Assembly: GCF_003957295.1 (NCBI RefSeq)
Contig: NZ_RQPJ01000002.1
Coordinates: 1,003,020-1,067,019, forward strand
Reading direction: 5' to 3'
Length of the DNA stretch: 64,000 bases
Source of the DNA: Arenibacter aquaticus
Lineage (GTDB): Bacteria; Bacteroidota; Bacteroidia; Flavobacteriales; Flavobacteriaceae
Every line of letters begins with the position of its first letter. Position 1 is the first letter of the stretch. Made by a program: the position numbers and the translations under genes. Positions 35,763-43,063 of the stretch are shown piece after piece. A model generated the notes under the pieces. That model was not told the DNA's origin and did no database searches. It was given only the letters and a program-made list of their open reading frames with translations.

Positions 35763-37220
35763 TTAAAACTTTAGGCTAAACCCACTGTAAACCCCTAATG
35801 AATATGGGTTAAAACTTCCAGAAGTATCGGAAAAAGTATTCAATTGATATTTAAAAACGGGTTCTACGTTAAATCTCAGTTTGGGGGTAAATTTGTAATG
35901 CAGGCCTAGCCCCACATTGGTACTAAAATTAACATTGTTGATGTTGTTGGCTTCCCCTACTTCCGTGGTCTGTCCATTAGATTTGAGTATCACTAGGTTG
36001 TCCATGAGGAAAAGGGAGCTTAATCCTCCGATAAGGTTCACACCAAATTTATGGTCCAATAAGGCATAGTTCAATTCCAATGGCACCTCTATATATCCAA
36101 ACTGCTGCCCCATGGTTCCCAGTCTAGTTGGGTTTTTACCGGTTACATCAGGGGCAAATAAAGCTCCTTGTTTGGTAGGGCTATCTTGGGCACTTGGGTC
36201 GTTCAAAATAATGGACTGCGAGTCCTGGCTGTAGTCAATATTCTTTAGTTGGTTACCAGAGGAGGCGTTGAAGGAGGAGGTAAAGGAGACATCATTGGTG
36301 TTATAGCCAAAATCTACCTTGTGCACTCCGGAACGAAGGCTAAGCTTTTTGGAAATTTCATATGCTACGGTAACACCAAAGCTTAGGGTAACATTTCCTG
36401 TTTTGGAATTACTGGCCAATATGGAATTTATGGGCGACCCTTGGCCCATGCCGTTAAAGTAGACCGGTGCCACGCTGGGGCCTGCAGACCACTTTCCGCC
36501 TTTTTCTGATTCTGCGGTCAGAATTTCGTTATGCTCTATCTCATCAAAAATAGATTTTTTGTTGGAAGAATTCTGTTCTGTAGCGGTTTGGGGAGGGTTG
36601 TTTTCCTTCTCATTGGTTTTTTTGTGGCTTTGGAAAGCAAGGTCTTGTTTTTTGTTTGCCGTTGGGCTTTCTTTGTCCTCATTTGCGGCAAGGCCTTGGG
36701 CGTTGCTGTCGTTTTGCCTCGATTCTTCCTTTGTAACTTTGCTGGTTTTTTCAAGACTTTGCGACTCCCTTTTATTAGGGGATAGCTTGTTTTTTGTTGG
36801 GTTCTTGGTGGTGGCTAAATCTATTTCCGTGCCGTGGGGAGCGGGGGTAGTCTTGTGTTCAACGCCGGGGCCAGTTTCTTTTGTGGCTGTTTGGTTAGGG
36901 GCTTTCTCGTTAGCGGTGATGCCCGTTGCTTCCTTATTGGCATTGGGTGTATTGCCGTCCTCCAGCTGGGTGTCGTTTTGTTCAACATCGGTAATCACCG
37001 GATAATCCTGCTCGGTGTTAAGGAGAGGATTAATGGCAAAGAATAATATGGCCAATACAGCGGCTATTCCAGCGGCTTTCCACCAAATAGGGAAAACCTT
37101 TCGGGACTGCTTCTTGTTGTCCAGGGAGGCGGCTATGGAATTCCAGACCTTGTCATCTGGGGTTTCCTGAAAGTTTGCCAACTTCTCCTGGAATAACTTG
37201 TCTAAATTGTTTTTACTCAT
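35763..37220 (-). CDS. Anti-sigma-like/outer membrane beta-barrel fusion protein
   Basis: 485 residues. Residues ~1-43 are a charged cytosolic segment (LDKLFQEKLANFQETPDDKVWNSIAASL) like the anti-sigma N-termini next to Bacteroidota ECF factors. A membrane helix (~45-67) follows, then a ~170-residue Pro/Lys/Asn/Thr-rich linker, then a C-terminal beta-barrel domain (~250-485) with alternating strands and a terminal Phe (YSGFSLKF), as in outer-membrane porin-like proteins. A single chain may therefore span from cytosol to outer membrane. The gene starts 37 bp after the sigma factor gene, so it is likely its regulator. Annotation pipelines would probably call it an outer membrane beta-barrel protein. 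Confidence 0.75.
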   Translation of the reverse strand: MSKNNLDKLFQEKLANFQETPDDKVWNSIAASLDNKKQSRKVFPIWWKAAGIAAVLAILFFAINPLLNTEQDYPVITDVEQNDTQLEDGNTPNANKEATGITANEKAPNQTATKETGPGVEHKTTPAPHGTEIDLATTKNPTKNKLSPNKRESQSLEKTSKVTKEESRQNDSNAQGLAANEDKESPTANKKQDLAFQSHKKTNEKENNPPQTATEQNSSNKKSIFDEIEHNEILTAESEKGGKWSAGPSVAPVYFNGMGQGSPINSILASNSKTGNVTLSFGVTVAYEISKKLSLRSGVHKVDFGYNTNDVSFTSSFNASSGNQLKNIDYSQDSQSIILNDPSAQDSPTKQGALFAPDVTGKNPTRLGTMGQQFGYIEVPLELNYALLDHKFGVNLIGGLSSLFLMDNLVILKSNGQTTEVGEANNINNVNFSTNVGLGLHYKFTPKLRFNVEPVFKYQLNTFSDTSGSFNPYSLGVYSGFSLKF

Positions 37221-37257
37221 TTTGTCTTTTGTTCAGCTGGGACTATTTGGTAAGGTT

Positions 37258-37803
37258 TTACCTTTCCATGATGATCCTAGCTTTATTTGCCTCAATTTTT
37301 TCTTTTAAAATCATTCTGGCCCTTGCAAGATTGGATTTGGAGGTTCCCGGGGAGGTTCCTAACATATCACTGATCTCTTTGTGGCTGTAGCCATCCAGCA
37401 CATATAAATTGAAGGTTAAGCGGTATTTGTTTGGGAGTTCCTGTATGTAGCCAAGTAAGGTGGCCAAATCAAGGTTCATATAACCGGTATCTTCAGGTTC
37501 TTCTTCTTCCTCAATATTATCGGTTACCAGGGATAAATTTTCCTCTTTTCTATATTTTTGGAGCACCGTATTCACTGTAATACGCTTTATCCACCCCTCA
37601 AAGGACCCCTGGTTTTTAAATTGTTCTATTTTGTTGTAGATAGTCATAAAACTATCATGAAGATTATCTTCCGCCTCCGTTTTATTGCGTGAGTATTTAA
37701 GACAAATACCGTACAGTATCCGGGAGTATTCCCGGTATAACTGTTCCTGTGCTTGTCTGTCCCCCTTTTTGCAATTGTTTATGAGCTCTACTGGATTACT
37801 CAA
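37258..37803 (-). CDS. ECF-type RNA polymerase sigma factor
   Basis: 181 residues. Sigma region 2 (~20-90: YREYSRILYGICLKYSRNKTEAEDNLHDSFMTIY, then FEGWIKRITVNTVLQKYRK) and region 4 (~115-170: LPNKYRLTFNLYVLDGYSHKEISDMLG, then SPGTSKSNLARARMILKE) are present, with an acidic linker (EEEEEPED) between. It directs RNA polymerase to a stress or envelope regulon that is unknown. It is the middle gene of a lipoprotein - sigma - anti-sigma/barrel operon with gaps of 23 and 37 bp. Confidence 0.93.
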   Translation of the reverse strand: MSNPVELINNCKKGDRQAQEQLYREYSRILYGICLKYSRNKTEAEDNLHDSFMTIYNKIEQFKNQGSFEGWIKRITVNTVLQKYRKEENLSLVTDNIEEEEEPEDTGYMNLDLATLLGYIQELPNKYRLTFNLYVLDGYSHKEISDMLGTSPGTSKSNLARARMILKEKIEANKARIIMER

Positions 37804-37824
37804 AATATGGATTGGGTTATAAGC

Positions 37825-38301
37825 TTAATTTTTTAAAGCGGCCGAACTGTTGTTGTTTGTTGCTGGCGCCTTGGCCGAGTTATAACTGTTTACAGGTACC
37901 GAAATTTCCAAATAAGTTGGCTCCCCGTTTTCATCCTCTCCCGTCCAATATCTAAATAAATAGGTTTCATCATAGATTACCTCAAAGTTAAATGAGGATA
38001 CCAATTCTTCTCCTGCACCTGTGCATTCCTCATCTTCGTCTTCTACCACGGTACCTATAGTAACCACCTTTCTGGTGGTGGTATCTTCTTTAACAACATC
38101 AAAACCTTCGAAAAAGGTACAATTATCTGGTCTAAAATAAGTAACTTTTATATTATAGATTTCACCGAAATCAAAAGATTCGGGCATTTCAACGGATTTT
38201 ACCTCTAAGGCTTCAAAGTGATAGTTTACGTCATCGTCTATTTCACAAGAGGTAATAAGTGCAAAAGTGGCAACAAGCAGCAAAAAGATTACTCGTTTCA
38301 T
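37825..38301 (-). CDS. Small lipoprotein upstream of an ECF sigma factor
   Basis: 158 residues from the ATG at 38301 (a start five codons earlier, at 38316, is possible). Lipoprotein signal ends LITSC. The rest has beta-strand-like segments, a Cys pair (NCTFFEG and EECTGAG) and the motif YDETYLFRYWTGEDENGEPTY; it resembles short flavobacterial lipoproteins of unknown function. It is the first gene of the sigma factor operon (23 bp gap), so it may be a sensor or target of that pathway. I do not recognise a named family. Confidence 0.7.
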   Translation of the reverse strand: MKRVIFLLLVATFALITSCEIDDDVNYHFEALEVKSVEMPESFDFGEIYNIKVTYFRPDNCTFFEGFDVVKEDTTTRKVVTIGTVVEDEDEECTGAGEELVSSFNFEVIYDETYLFRYWTGEDENGEPTYLEISVPVNSYNSAKAPATNNNSSAALKN

Positions 38302-38462
38302 AATTCTAAATTTCATTTTATTTTAATAGTAAGGATTTTGGAAACCTATTGCCTATTTATTGACCAAAACAATATTGATATGTTCGGGGGCAAAGGGGTT
38401 TCATAACAATTGCTTTTTGCTATTAGATGTAAGTGGGTATTAAAGGTTGCGTGTAGAAAGAA

Positions 38463-38489
38463 AAAATCCCGATTGGATCGGGATTTTTA
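38463..38489 (-). terminator. recA terminator
   Basis: AAATCCCGAT (38464-38473) pairs with ATCGGGATTT (38477-38486) over a 3-base loop. On the minus strand a T-run follows. It lies 6 bp beyond the recA stop. Confidence 0.85.
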
Positions 38490-38491
38490 AT

Positions 38492-39499
38492 TTAAGATTT
38501 TACTGTTTTAATGGCTTCTATTATTTTGCCTTCCAATTCCTCCAGTAGTTCGGGATTGTCTAGCAGTAAATTTTTAACGGCATCCCTGCCTTGGCCAAGT
38601 TTTGTGTCCCCGTAGCTAAACCAGGATCCACTCTTTTTAATGATTTCAAATTCAACTCCCAGATCGATAATCTCCCCAACCTTGGAAATTCCTGCGCCGT
38701 ACATTATATCAAATTCTGCTGTTCTAAATGGAGGGGCTACCTTGTTTTTAACCACCTTCACCCGTGTTTTGTTCCCTTGTACCTCACCATCGGTGTCTTT
38801 GATCTGTGTAGATCTTCTAATATCCAACCTTACCGAAGCGTAGAACTTTAAGGCGTTACCCCCAGTGGTTGTTTCTGGATTCCCGAACATTACCCCAATT
38901 TTCTCACGCAATTGGTTAATGAAGATTACGGTACAGTTTGTTTTGCTGATAGAACTCGTTAATTTACGCAGTGCTTGGGACATTAATCGTGCATGCAGCC
39001 CCATTTTGGAGTCACCCATTTCCCCTTCAATCTCGCTTTTTGGTGTTAAGGCCGCTACAGAATCCACAACTACAATGTCAATGGCCCCGGAACGAATAAG
39101 GTTATCGGCAATTTCCAAAGCCTGTTCCCCGTGGTCTGGCTGGGAAATGATAAGATTGTCTATATCTACCCCTAATTTTTGGGCGTAAAAACGGTCAAAA
39201 GCGTGCTCGGCATCTATAAAAGCTGCTATGCCACCGTTTTTTTGAGCCTGGGCCATGGCGTGTAAGGTAAGAGTGGTCTTACCTGATGACTCCGGACCAT
39301 ATATTTCTATTACTCTACCCCTTGGGTAACCCCCCACTCCCAAGGCTACATCCAAGCCCAAGGAACCAGAGGAAATTACTTCCACGTCCTGCACTACACT
39401 GTCCCCCATCTTCATTACGGCACCTTTGCCGTAGGTTTTGTCCAGTTTATCCAGGGTAAGTTTTAGTGCTTTTAATTTTGCGTCTTTTTCGGAACTCAT
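38492..39499 (-). CDS. recA: Recombinase RecA
   Basis: 335 residues from the ATG at 39499 ([20 protein letters not shown] is the common opening); an ATG two codons upstream (39505) is equally possible. Walker A is GPESSGKT, followed by the catalytic-glutamate block, [20 protein letters not shown] (Walker B), [16 protein letters not shown] and loop L2 [10 protein letters not shown]. RecA forms filaments on single-stranded DNA for recombination and SOS induction. No clear LexA-type box is seen before the gene. Confidence 0.98.
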   Translation of the reverse strand: MSSEKDAKLKALKLTLDKLDKTYGKGAVMKMGDSVVQDVEVISSGSLGLDVALGVGGYPRGRVIEIYGPESSGKTTLTLHAMAQAQKNGGIAAFIDAEHAFDRFYAQKLGVDIDNLIISQPDHGEQALEIADNLIRSGAIDIVVVDSVAALTPKSEIEGEMGDSKMGLHARLMSQALRKLTSSISKTNCTVIFINQLREKIGVMFGNPETTTGGNALKFYASVRLDIRRSTQIKDTDGEVQGNKTRVKVVKNKVAPPFRTAEFDIMYGAGISKVGEIIDLGVEFEIIKKSGSWFSYGDTKLGQGRDAVKNLLLDNPELLEELEGKIIEAIKTVKS

Positions 39500-39720
39500 T
39501 TTCATATTGTATTAGGGTTGCTAAAATACCAATTCTTTTTGCATAATACCTCCTTCCTGATCTATTTTATCTCAAGATATCAATGGCTTGTTGCTATTTT
39601 TTTAAAATTAATTAAAGGCTACTGTTTATAGCTGATCTTAGGGATAATGGGGGCTGATCAGCGGGTACAGTGGCTATTTTATCCCTGTTTATACAAAAAC
39701 GGCAATTTTTTTTGCTGTCC

Positions 39721-39895
39721 TAACGCAACCCTATTGTTTTTCATGCATCTAAAAAATAACTAACTCAAATTAGGTTGCTTATTGTTCTGGTAAAACAATA
39801 AGGGTTGTGGGTCAATATTTTTATTTTAATTCTATGAAAAAGAAAAAATGATATTGACCTTAAAAAGGGTCTTGATAACTTCAAGGTCCTTTTTT
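39721..39895 (+). ncRNA. Candidate structured RNA ending in a terminator
   Basis: Segments: CAACCCTATTGTTT (39726-39739), CTTATTGTT (39778-39786) and AAACAATAAGGGTTG (39793-39807). The third can pair with either of the first two. Then GGTCAATAT (39810-39818) pairs perfectly with ATATTGACC (39851-39859), whose end overlaps the 5' arm of a terminator, GACCTT (39856-39861) with AAGGTC (39883-39888) and CCTTTTTT. Mutually exclusive pairings like these are typical of regulatory leaders or small RNAs. No known RNA family was recognised and the 5' end is not defined. Confidence 0.35.
39856..39895 (+). terminator. Terminator of the candidate RNA
   Basis: GACCTT (39856-39861) and AAGGTC (39883-39888), followed by CTTTTTT. 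It lies 120 bp before the trhO promoter, so it does not belong to a gene in the window other than the candidate RNA. Confidence 0.6.
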
Positions 39896-40018
39896 GCTTT
39901 TCATAGGGTCACAGATAAGTGTTCACCACACCTTATTTTCTTTTGGCTGTGTTAATGCAGCTGCTTTACTTGAAGTCAAAAAACAGTATTAATCCTTTTT
40001 AACCACACCTTTATATCC

Positions 40019-40026
40019 TATTTTTG
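40019..40026 (+). promoter_or_regulatory. -7 promoter box for trhO
   Basis: TATTTTTG, exact TAnnTTTG, 43 bp before the trhO ATG. Confidence 0.5.
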
Positions 40027-40069
40027 CACTCAGTAAAATTTATTCTTTAACTTAAAATATTAGTATAGT

Positions 40070-41101
40070 ATGCAACTGTACAATACCTTAAGTGCAAAGG
40101 AAAGGGAAGCTCTTATAGAGGAGGCGGGTCAAGAACGCCTTACCATTTCTTTCTATAAATATGCACGTATTGGCAATCCGTCAATTTTTCGAAATCACTT
40201 ATTTATTCATTGGAACGAACTGGATGTGCTGGGTCGTATCTATGTAGCCCATGAAGGTATCAACGCCCAATTGTCGGTTCCTGCAGAAAATTTTGGGGCT
40301 TTTAAAGCGCATTTGGATAGCATTTCTTTTTTGGAAAACGTTAGGTTGAATATTGCTATAGAGCAGGATAACAAGTCATTCCTGAAGCTCAAGGTAAAGG
40401 TGCGCCGTAAAATTGTTGCCGATGGATTGAACGATGAAACTTTTGATGTAACCAACAAGGGGGTCCATGTGGATGCGGAGAAGTTTAACGAGCTTATAGA
40501 GGATTCGGATACCATCTTGGTAGATATGAGAAACCACTATGAAAGTGAGATAGGGCATTTTAAGAATGCCATAACCCCTGATGTGGATACGTTTAGGGAT
40601 TCCTTGGATATTATTGAAAAGGATTTAGCGGCTCACAAGGAGGATAAGAAATTGGTCATGTACTGTACCGGAGGTATCAGGTGCGAAAAGGCCAGTGCCT
40701 ATTACAAGCATAAAGGATTTAAGAATGTATATCAACTGGAGGGCGGTATTATTGAATACACCCGACAAGTGCAGAATCGCAATCTGGAAAATAAATTTTT
40801 GGGAAAAAACTTTGTTTTTGATCACCGTAGGGGAGAGCGGATCACCAATGACGTAATTGCCAATTGTCACCAGTGTGGACAAGCCTGTGACACCCATGTT
40901 AATTGTGCCAATGAAGCCTGTCACCTACTTTTTATTCAATGTGAGGATTGCGCCAAGGCTATGAACAATTGCTGCTCTGTGGAGTGCAAGGAGATTCATG
41001 AATTGCCGTATGAGGAACAAAAGAAATTGAGAAAAGGAAAGGTGGTGAGCAATAAAATATTTAAAAAGGGGCGTTCCGAAGTGCTTAAGTATAAAAAGTA
41101 G
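40070..41101 (+). CDS. trhO: tRNA uridine(34) hydroxylase TrhO (rhodanese family)
   Basis: 343 residues. N-terminal acylphosphatase-like domain (~25-105; ARIGNPSIFRNHLF, VAHEGINAQLS), then a rhodanese domain (~135-240) with active-site loop CTGGIRCEKA, then a Cys-rich tail with CHQCGQACDTHVNC and further Cys pairs. TrhO (YceA) uses oxygen to hydroxylate U34 of tRNAs, the first step to 5-(carboxy)methoxyuridine. The Cys-rich tail is found in many family members and probably binds zinc. It is monocistronic. Confidence 0.93.
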   Translation: MQLYNTLSAKEREALIEEAGQERLTISFYKYARIGNPSIFRNHLFIHWNELDVLGRIYVAHEGINAQLSVPAENFGAFKAHLDSISFLENVRLNIAIEQDNKSFLKLKVKVRRKIVADGLNDETFDVTNKGVHVDAEKFNELIEDSDTILVDMRNHYESEIGHFKNAITPDVDTFRDSLDIIEKDLAAHKEDKKLVMYCTGGIRCEKASAYYKHKGFKNVYQLEGGIIEYTRQVQNRNLENKFLGKNFVFDHRRGERITNDVIANCHQCGQACDTHVNCANEACHLLFIQCEDCAKAMNNCCSVECKEIHELPYEEQKKLRKGKVVSNKIFKKGRSEVLKYKK

Positions 41102-41330
41102 GCTACATTTTTGCAACTGCGGTTTATGTAGTTAGAAGAAGCTGCTATTTTTATATCAGGGTACCAATTATACCTGCCTTTGGGCCAAGCCGATAAAAAA
41201 TAATTTTCAACAGTGGTTTTCAGGGTGCAACAGACTGTGCTGCACCCTCTGAAGGCTGGACTTTTAGTGTGCTAAAGCAGGCGTTGTACGGTCTGAAAAA
41301 CACTTTCTTTTCATCGCATCAAAAAAACAC
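41102..41330. other. Intergenic region between trhO and ricT
   Basis: No gene. A hairpin, CAGGGTGCA (41221-41229) with TGCACCCTCTG (41241-41251, one bulge), follows trhO but has no T-run, so it may be an mRNA 3' end or a weak terminator. Confidence 0.45.
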
Positions 41331-41338
41331 TATCTTTA
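41331..41338 (+). promoter_or_regulatory. Possible -7 box for the ricT-gldH-PBP operon
   Basis: TATCTTTA differs from TAnnTTTG at the last base. It lies 67 bp before the ricT ATG. Confidence 0.3.
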
Positions 41339-41405
41339 CGGTTAATAATTTTATGAACCTTTTTTAGTAAAAGTGTTACATTTTTACTGAATCAACATAT
41401 GAAAT

Positions 41406-42581
41406 ATGGGTTGTAGCAGTTGTTCAACCGCAAAGGACGGACAGCCAAAAGGATGCAAGAACAATGGTACTTGCGGCTCCGATGGCTGTAATAAATTGAC
41501 GGTTTTTGATTGGCTTTCCAACATGTCACTTCCAAATGGGGAAAAACCATTTGACTGTGTGGAAGTCCGTTTTAAAAATAGCAGAAAAGAATTCTTCAGA
41601 AATTCAGAAAATCTTTCACTTTCTATTGGGGACCTGGTAGCTACGCAAGCTACTTCTGGCCATGATGTGGGTATGGTTACGCTTACCGGAGAATTGGTAA
41701 GGGTGCAGATGAAAAAGAAAAAAGTAGATTATAAAAAGCCCGATCTTCCGAAAATTTACCGCAAGGCATCGCAGAAAGACATTGATATCTGGCAAAAATG
41801 TAGGAATAGGGAAGAGGAAATAAAGAAAAGGGCAAGGGAGATAGCCATTGTTCTTAAACTGCAGATGAAGATCTCTGATGTTGAATTTCAGGGAGATGGG
41901 TCCAAGGCTACATTTTATTATACGGCAGAGGAGCGGGTAGATTTCCGTCAACTGATAAAGGATATGGCCAAGGCTTTTGGGATACGTATAGAAATGCGCC
42001 AAATTGGCTACAGACAGGAGGCGCAGCGATTGGGGGGTATAGGCTCTTGTGGTAGGGAGCTTTGTTGCTCTACCTGGTTGACCGATTTTAGGTCGGTAAG
42101 TACTGCGGCGGCCCGTTACCAACAACTATCGCTTAATCCACAAAAATTAGCTGGACAATGTGGTAAACTAAAATGTTGCCTCAACTATGAGTTGGATGTG
42201 TATCTGGATGCCTTAAAGGACTTCCCCGGACAGGATACCAAACTGTTTACCGAAAAGGGAATGGCCTTCTGTCAGAAGGTAGATATTTTTAAGGGTTCCC
42301 TATGGTTCTCCTATAAGGACGAGCCTTCCAATTGGCATGTTTTGTCCAAGGATCAGGTATTGGAGATCGTGGCCAAAAACAAGAAAAAGGAAAAAGTGGC
42401 CAGCTTGGAGGAATATGTTACCGAGACTTTGCCGGAAGTAGAAAAAGTTTTTGAAAATGTGGTAGGACAGGATAGCCTTACCCGTTTTGACAAGCCCAAG
42501 AAAAGAAGAAACAACAGAAATAACAGGAATAAGAAAAAGAAGAGGAACAATTACAAAAAAAGACCTACTAACAATGCTTAG
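41406..42581 (+). CDS. ricT: RicT/YaaT (PSP1 domain) family protein
   Basis: 391 residues. The N-terminus is Cys-rich (GCSSCSTAKDG, then CKNNGTCGSDGC), followed by the PSP1 core (~45-310) with VEVRFKNSRKEFF, then GGIGSCGRELCCSTWL and AGQCGKLKCCLNYE, the conserved cysteines that bind Fe-S clusters in the Bacillus Ric complex. The C-terminal ~25 residues are a Lys/Asn/Arg-rich tail. In Bacillus, RicT with RicA and RicF affects RNase Y maturation; those partners are not nearby, so function here is uncertain. The end overlaps gldH by 8 bp. Confidence 0.9.
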   Translation: MGCSSCSTAKDGQPKGCKNNGTCGSDGCNKLTVFDWLSNMSLPNGEKPFDCVEVRFKNSRKEFFRNSENLSLSIGDLVATQATSGHDVGMVTLTGELVRVQMKKKKVDYKKPDLPKIYRKASQKDIDIWQKCRNREEEIKKRAREIAIVLKLQMKISDVEFQGDGSKATFYYTAEERVDFRQLIKDMAKAFGIRIEMRQIGYRQEAQRLGGIGSCGRELCCSTWLTDFRSVSTAAARYQQLSLNPQKLAGQCGKLKCCLNYELDVYLDALKDFPGQDTKLFTEKGMAFCQKVDIFKGSLWFSYKDEPSNWHVLSKDQVLEIVAKNKKKEKVASLEEYVTETLPEVEKVFENVVGQDSLTRFDKPKKRRNNRNNRNKKKKRNNYKKRPTNNA

Positions 42582-43056
42582 GAGTGTAATTGCATTTTTT
42601 ATCGTGGTCCTAGGGGTTTCTTGTGACCGCCATCTTGTTAAGTCCCATTATAATTCTACAGATAATGGGCGCTGGAACAAGGACAGTATAATGGAGTTTA
42701 GCTTTAGTGAGCTGGATAGCCTTCAGCAATACAATATGTTTATCAATGTTAGGAACGATGCCACCTACCCTTTCAGCAACCTTTTTTTAATTGCGGAATT
42801 AAGTTTTCCCAATGGGGATAGGGTACGCGATACCTTGGAATACGAAATGTCCAAACCTGATGGGCAATGGTTGGGAACGGGCTATGGTAGTTTAAAGGAA
42901 AATAAACTTTGGTATAAGGAAAACGTCGTTTTCCCGCTTTCGGGCGTATATACCTTAAAACTTTCGCACGCCATGCGCAAAAATGGCCAGGTGGAGGGAA
43001 TAGTGGATTTAGAAGGTATTACAGACGTGGGGTATCAAATTGAAAAAAGTAATTAG
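42574..43056 (+). CDS. gldH: Gliding motility lipoprotein GldH
   Basis: 160 residues from the ATG at 42574, inside the end of ricT; a longer frame upstream only mirrors ricT. Lipoprotein signal ends VLGVSC (Cys17). The body matches GldH: MEFSFSELDSLQQYNMFINV, then RNDATYPFSNLFLI and the ...SHAMRKNGQVEGIVDLEGI end. GldH is required for gliding in Flavobacterium johnsoniae and for T9SS-dependent steps. It is coupled to ricT by overlap and to the PBP gene by an 7-bp gap. Confidence 0.9.
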   Translation: MLRSVIAFFIVVLGVSCDRHLVKSHYNSTDNGRWNKDSIMEFSFSELDSLQQYNMFINVRNDATYPFSNLFLIAELSFPNGDRVRDTLEYEMSKPDGQWLGTGYGSLKENKLWYKENVVFPLSGVYTLKLSHAMRKNGQVEGIVDLEGITDVGYQIEKSN

Positions 43057-43063
43057 TAGGCTT

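Larger units (their letters stand above)
39500..40018. other. Long intergenic region upstream of trhO
   Basis: About 520 bp between divergent recA and trhO. No protein gene is seen except a 5-codon frame encoding MKKKK (39834-39851). The part 39726-39895 is rich in alternative hairpins and ends in a terminator; it is listed separately as a candidate RNA. Confidence 0.5.

Noticed and set aside
36531-37046. Several open frames antisense to the anti-sigma/barrel gene
   Set aside because: They mirror the Lys/Asn/Thr/Pro-rich linker of the real gene; their protein sequences are low-complexity Phe/Leu/Ser.
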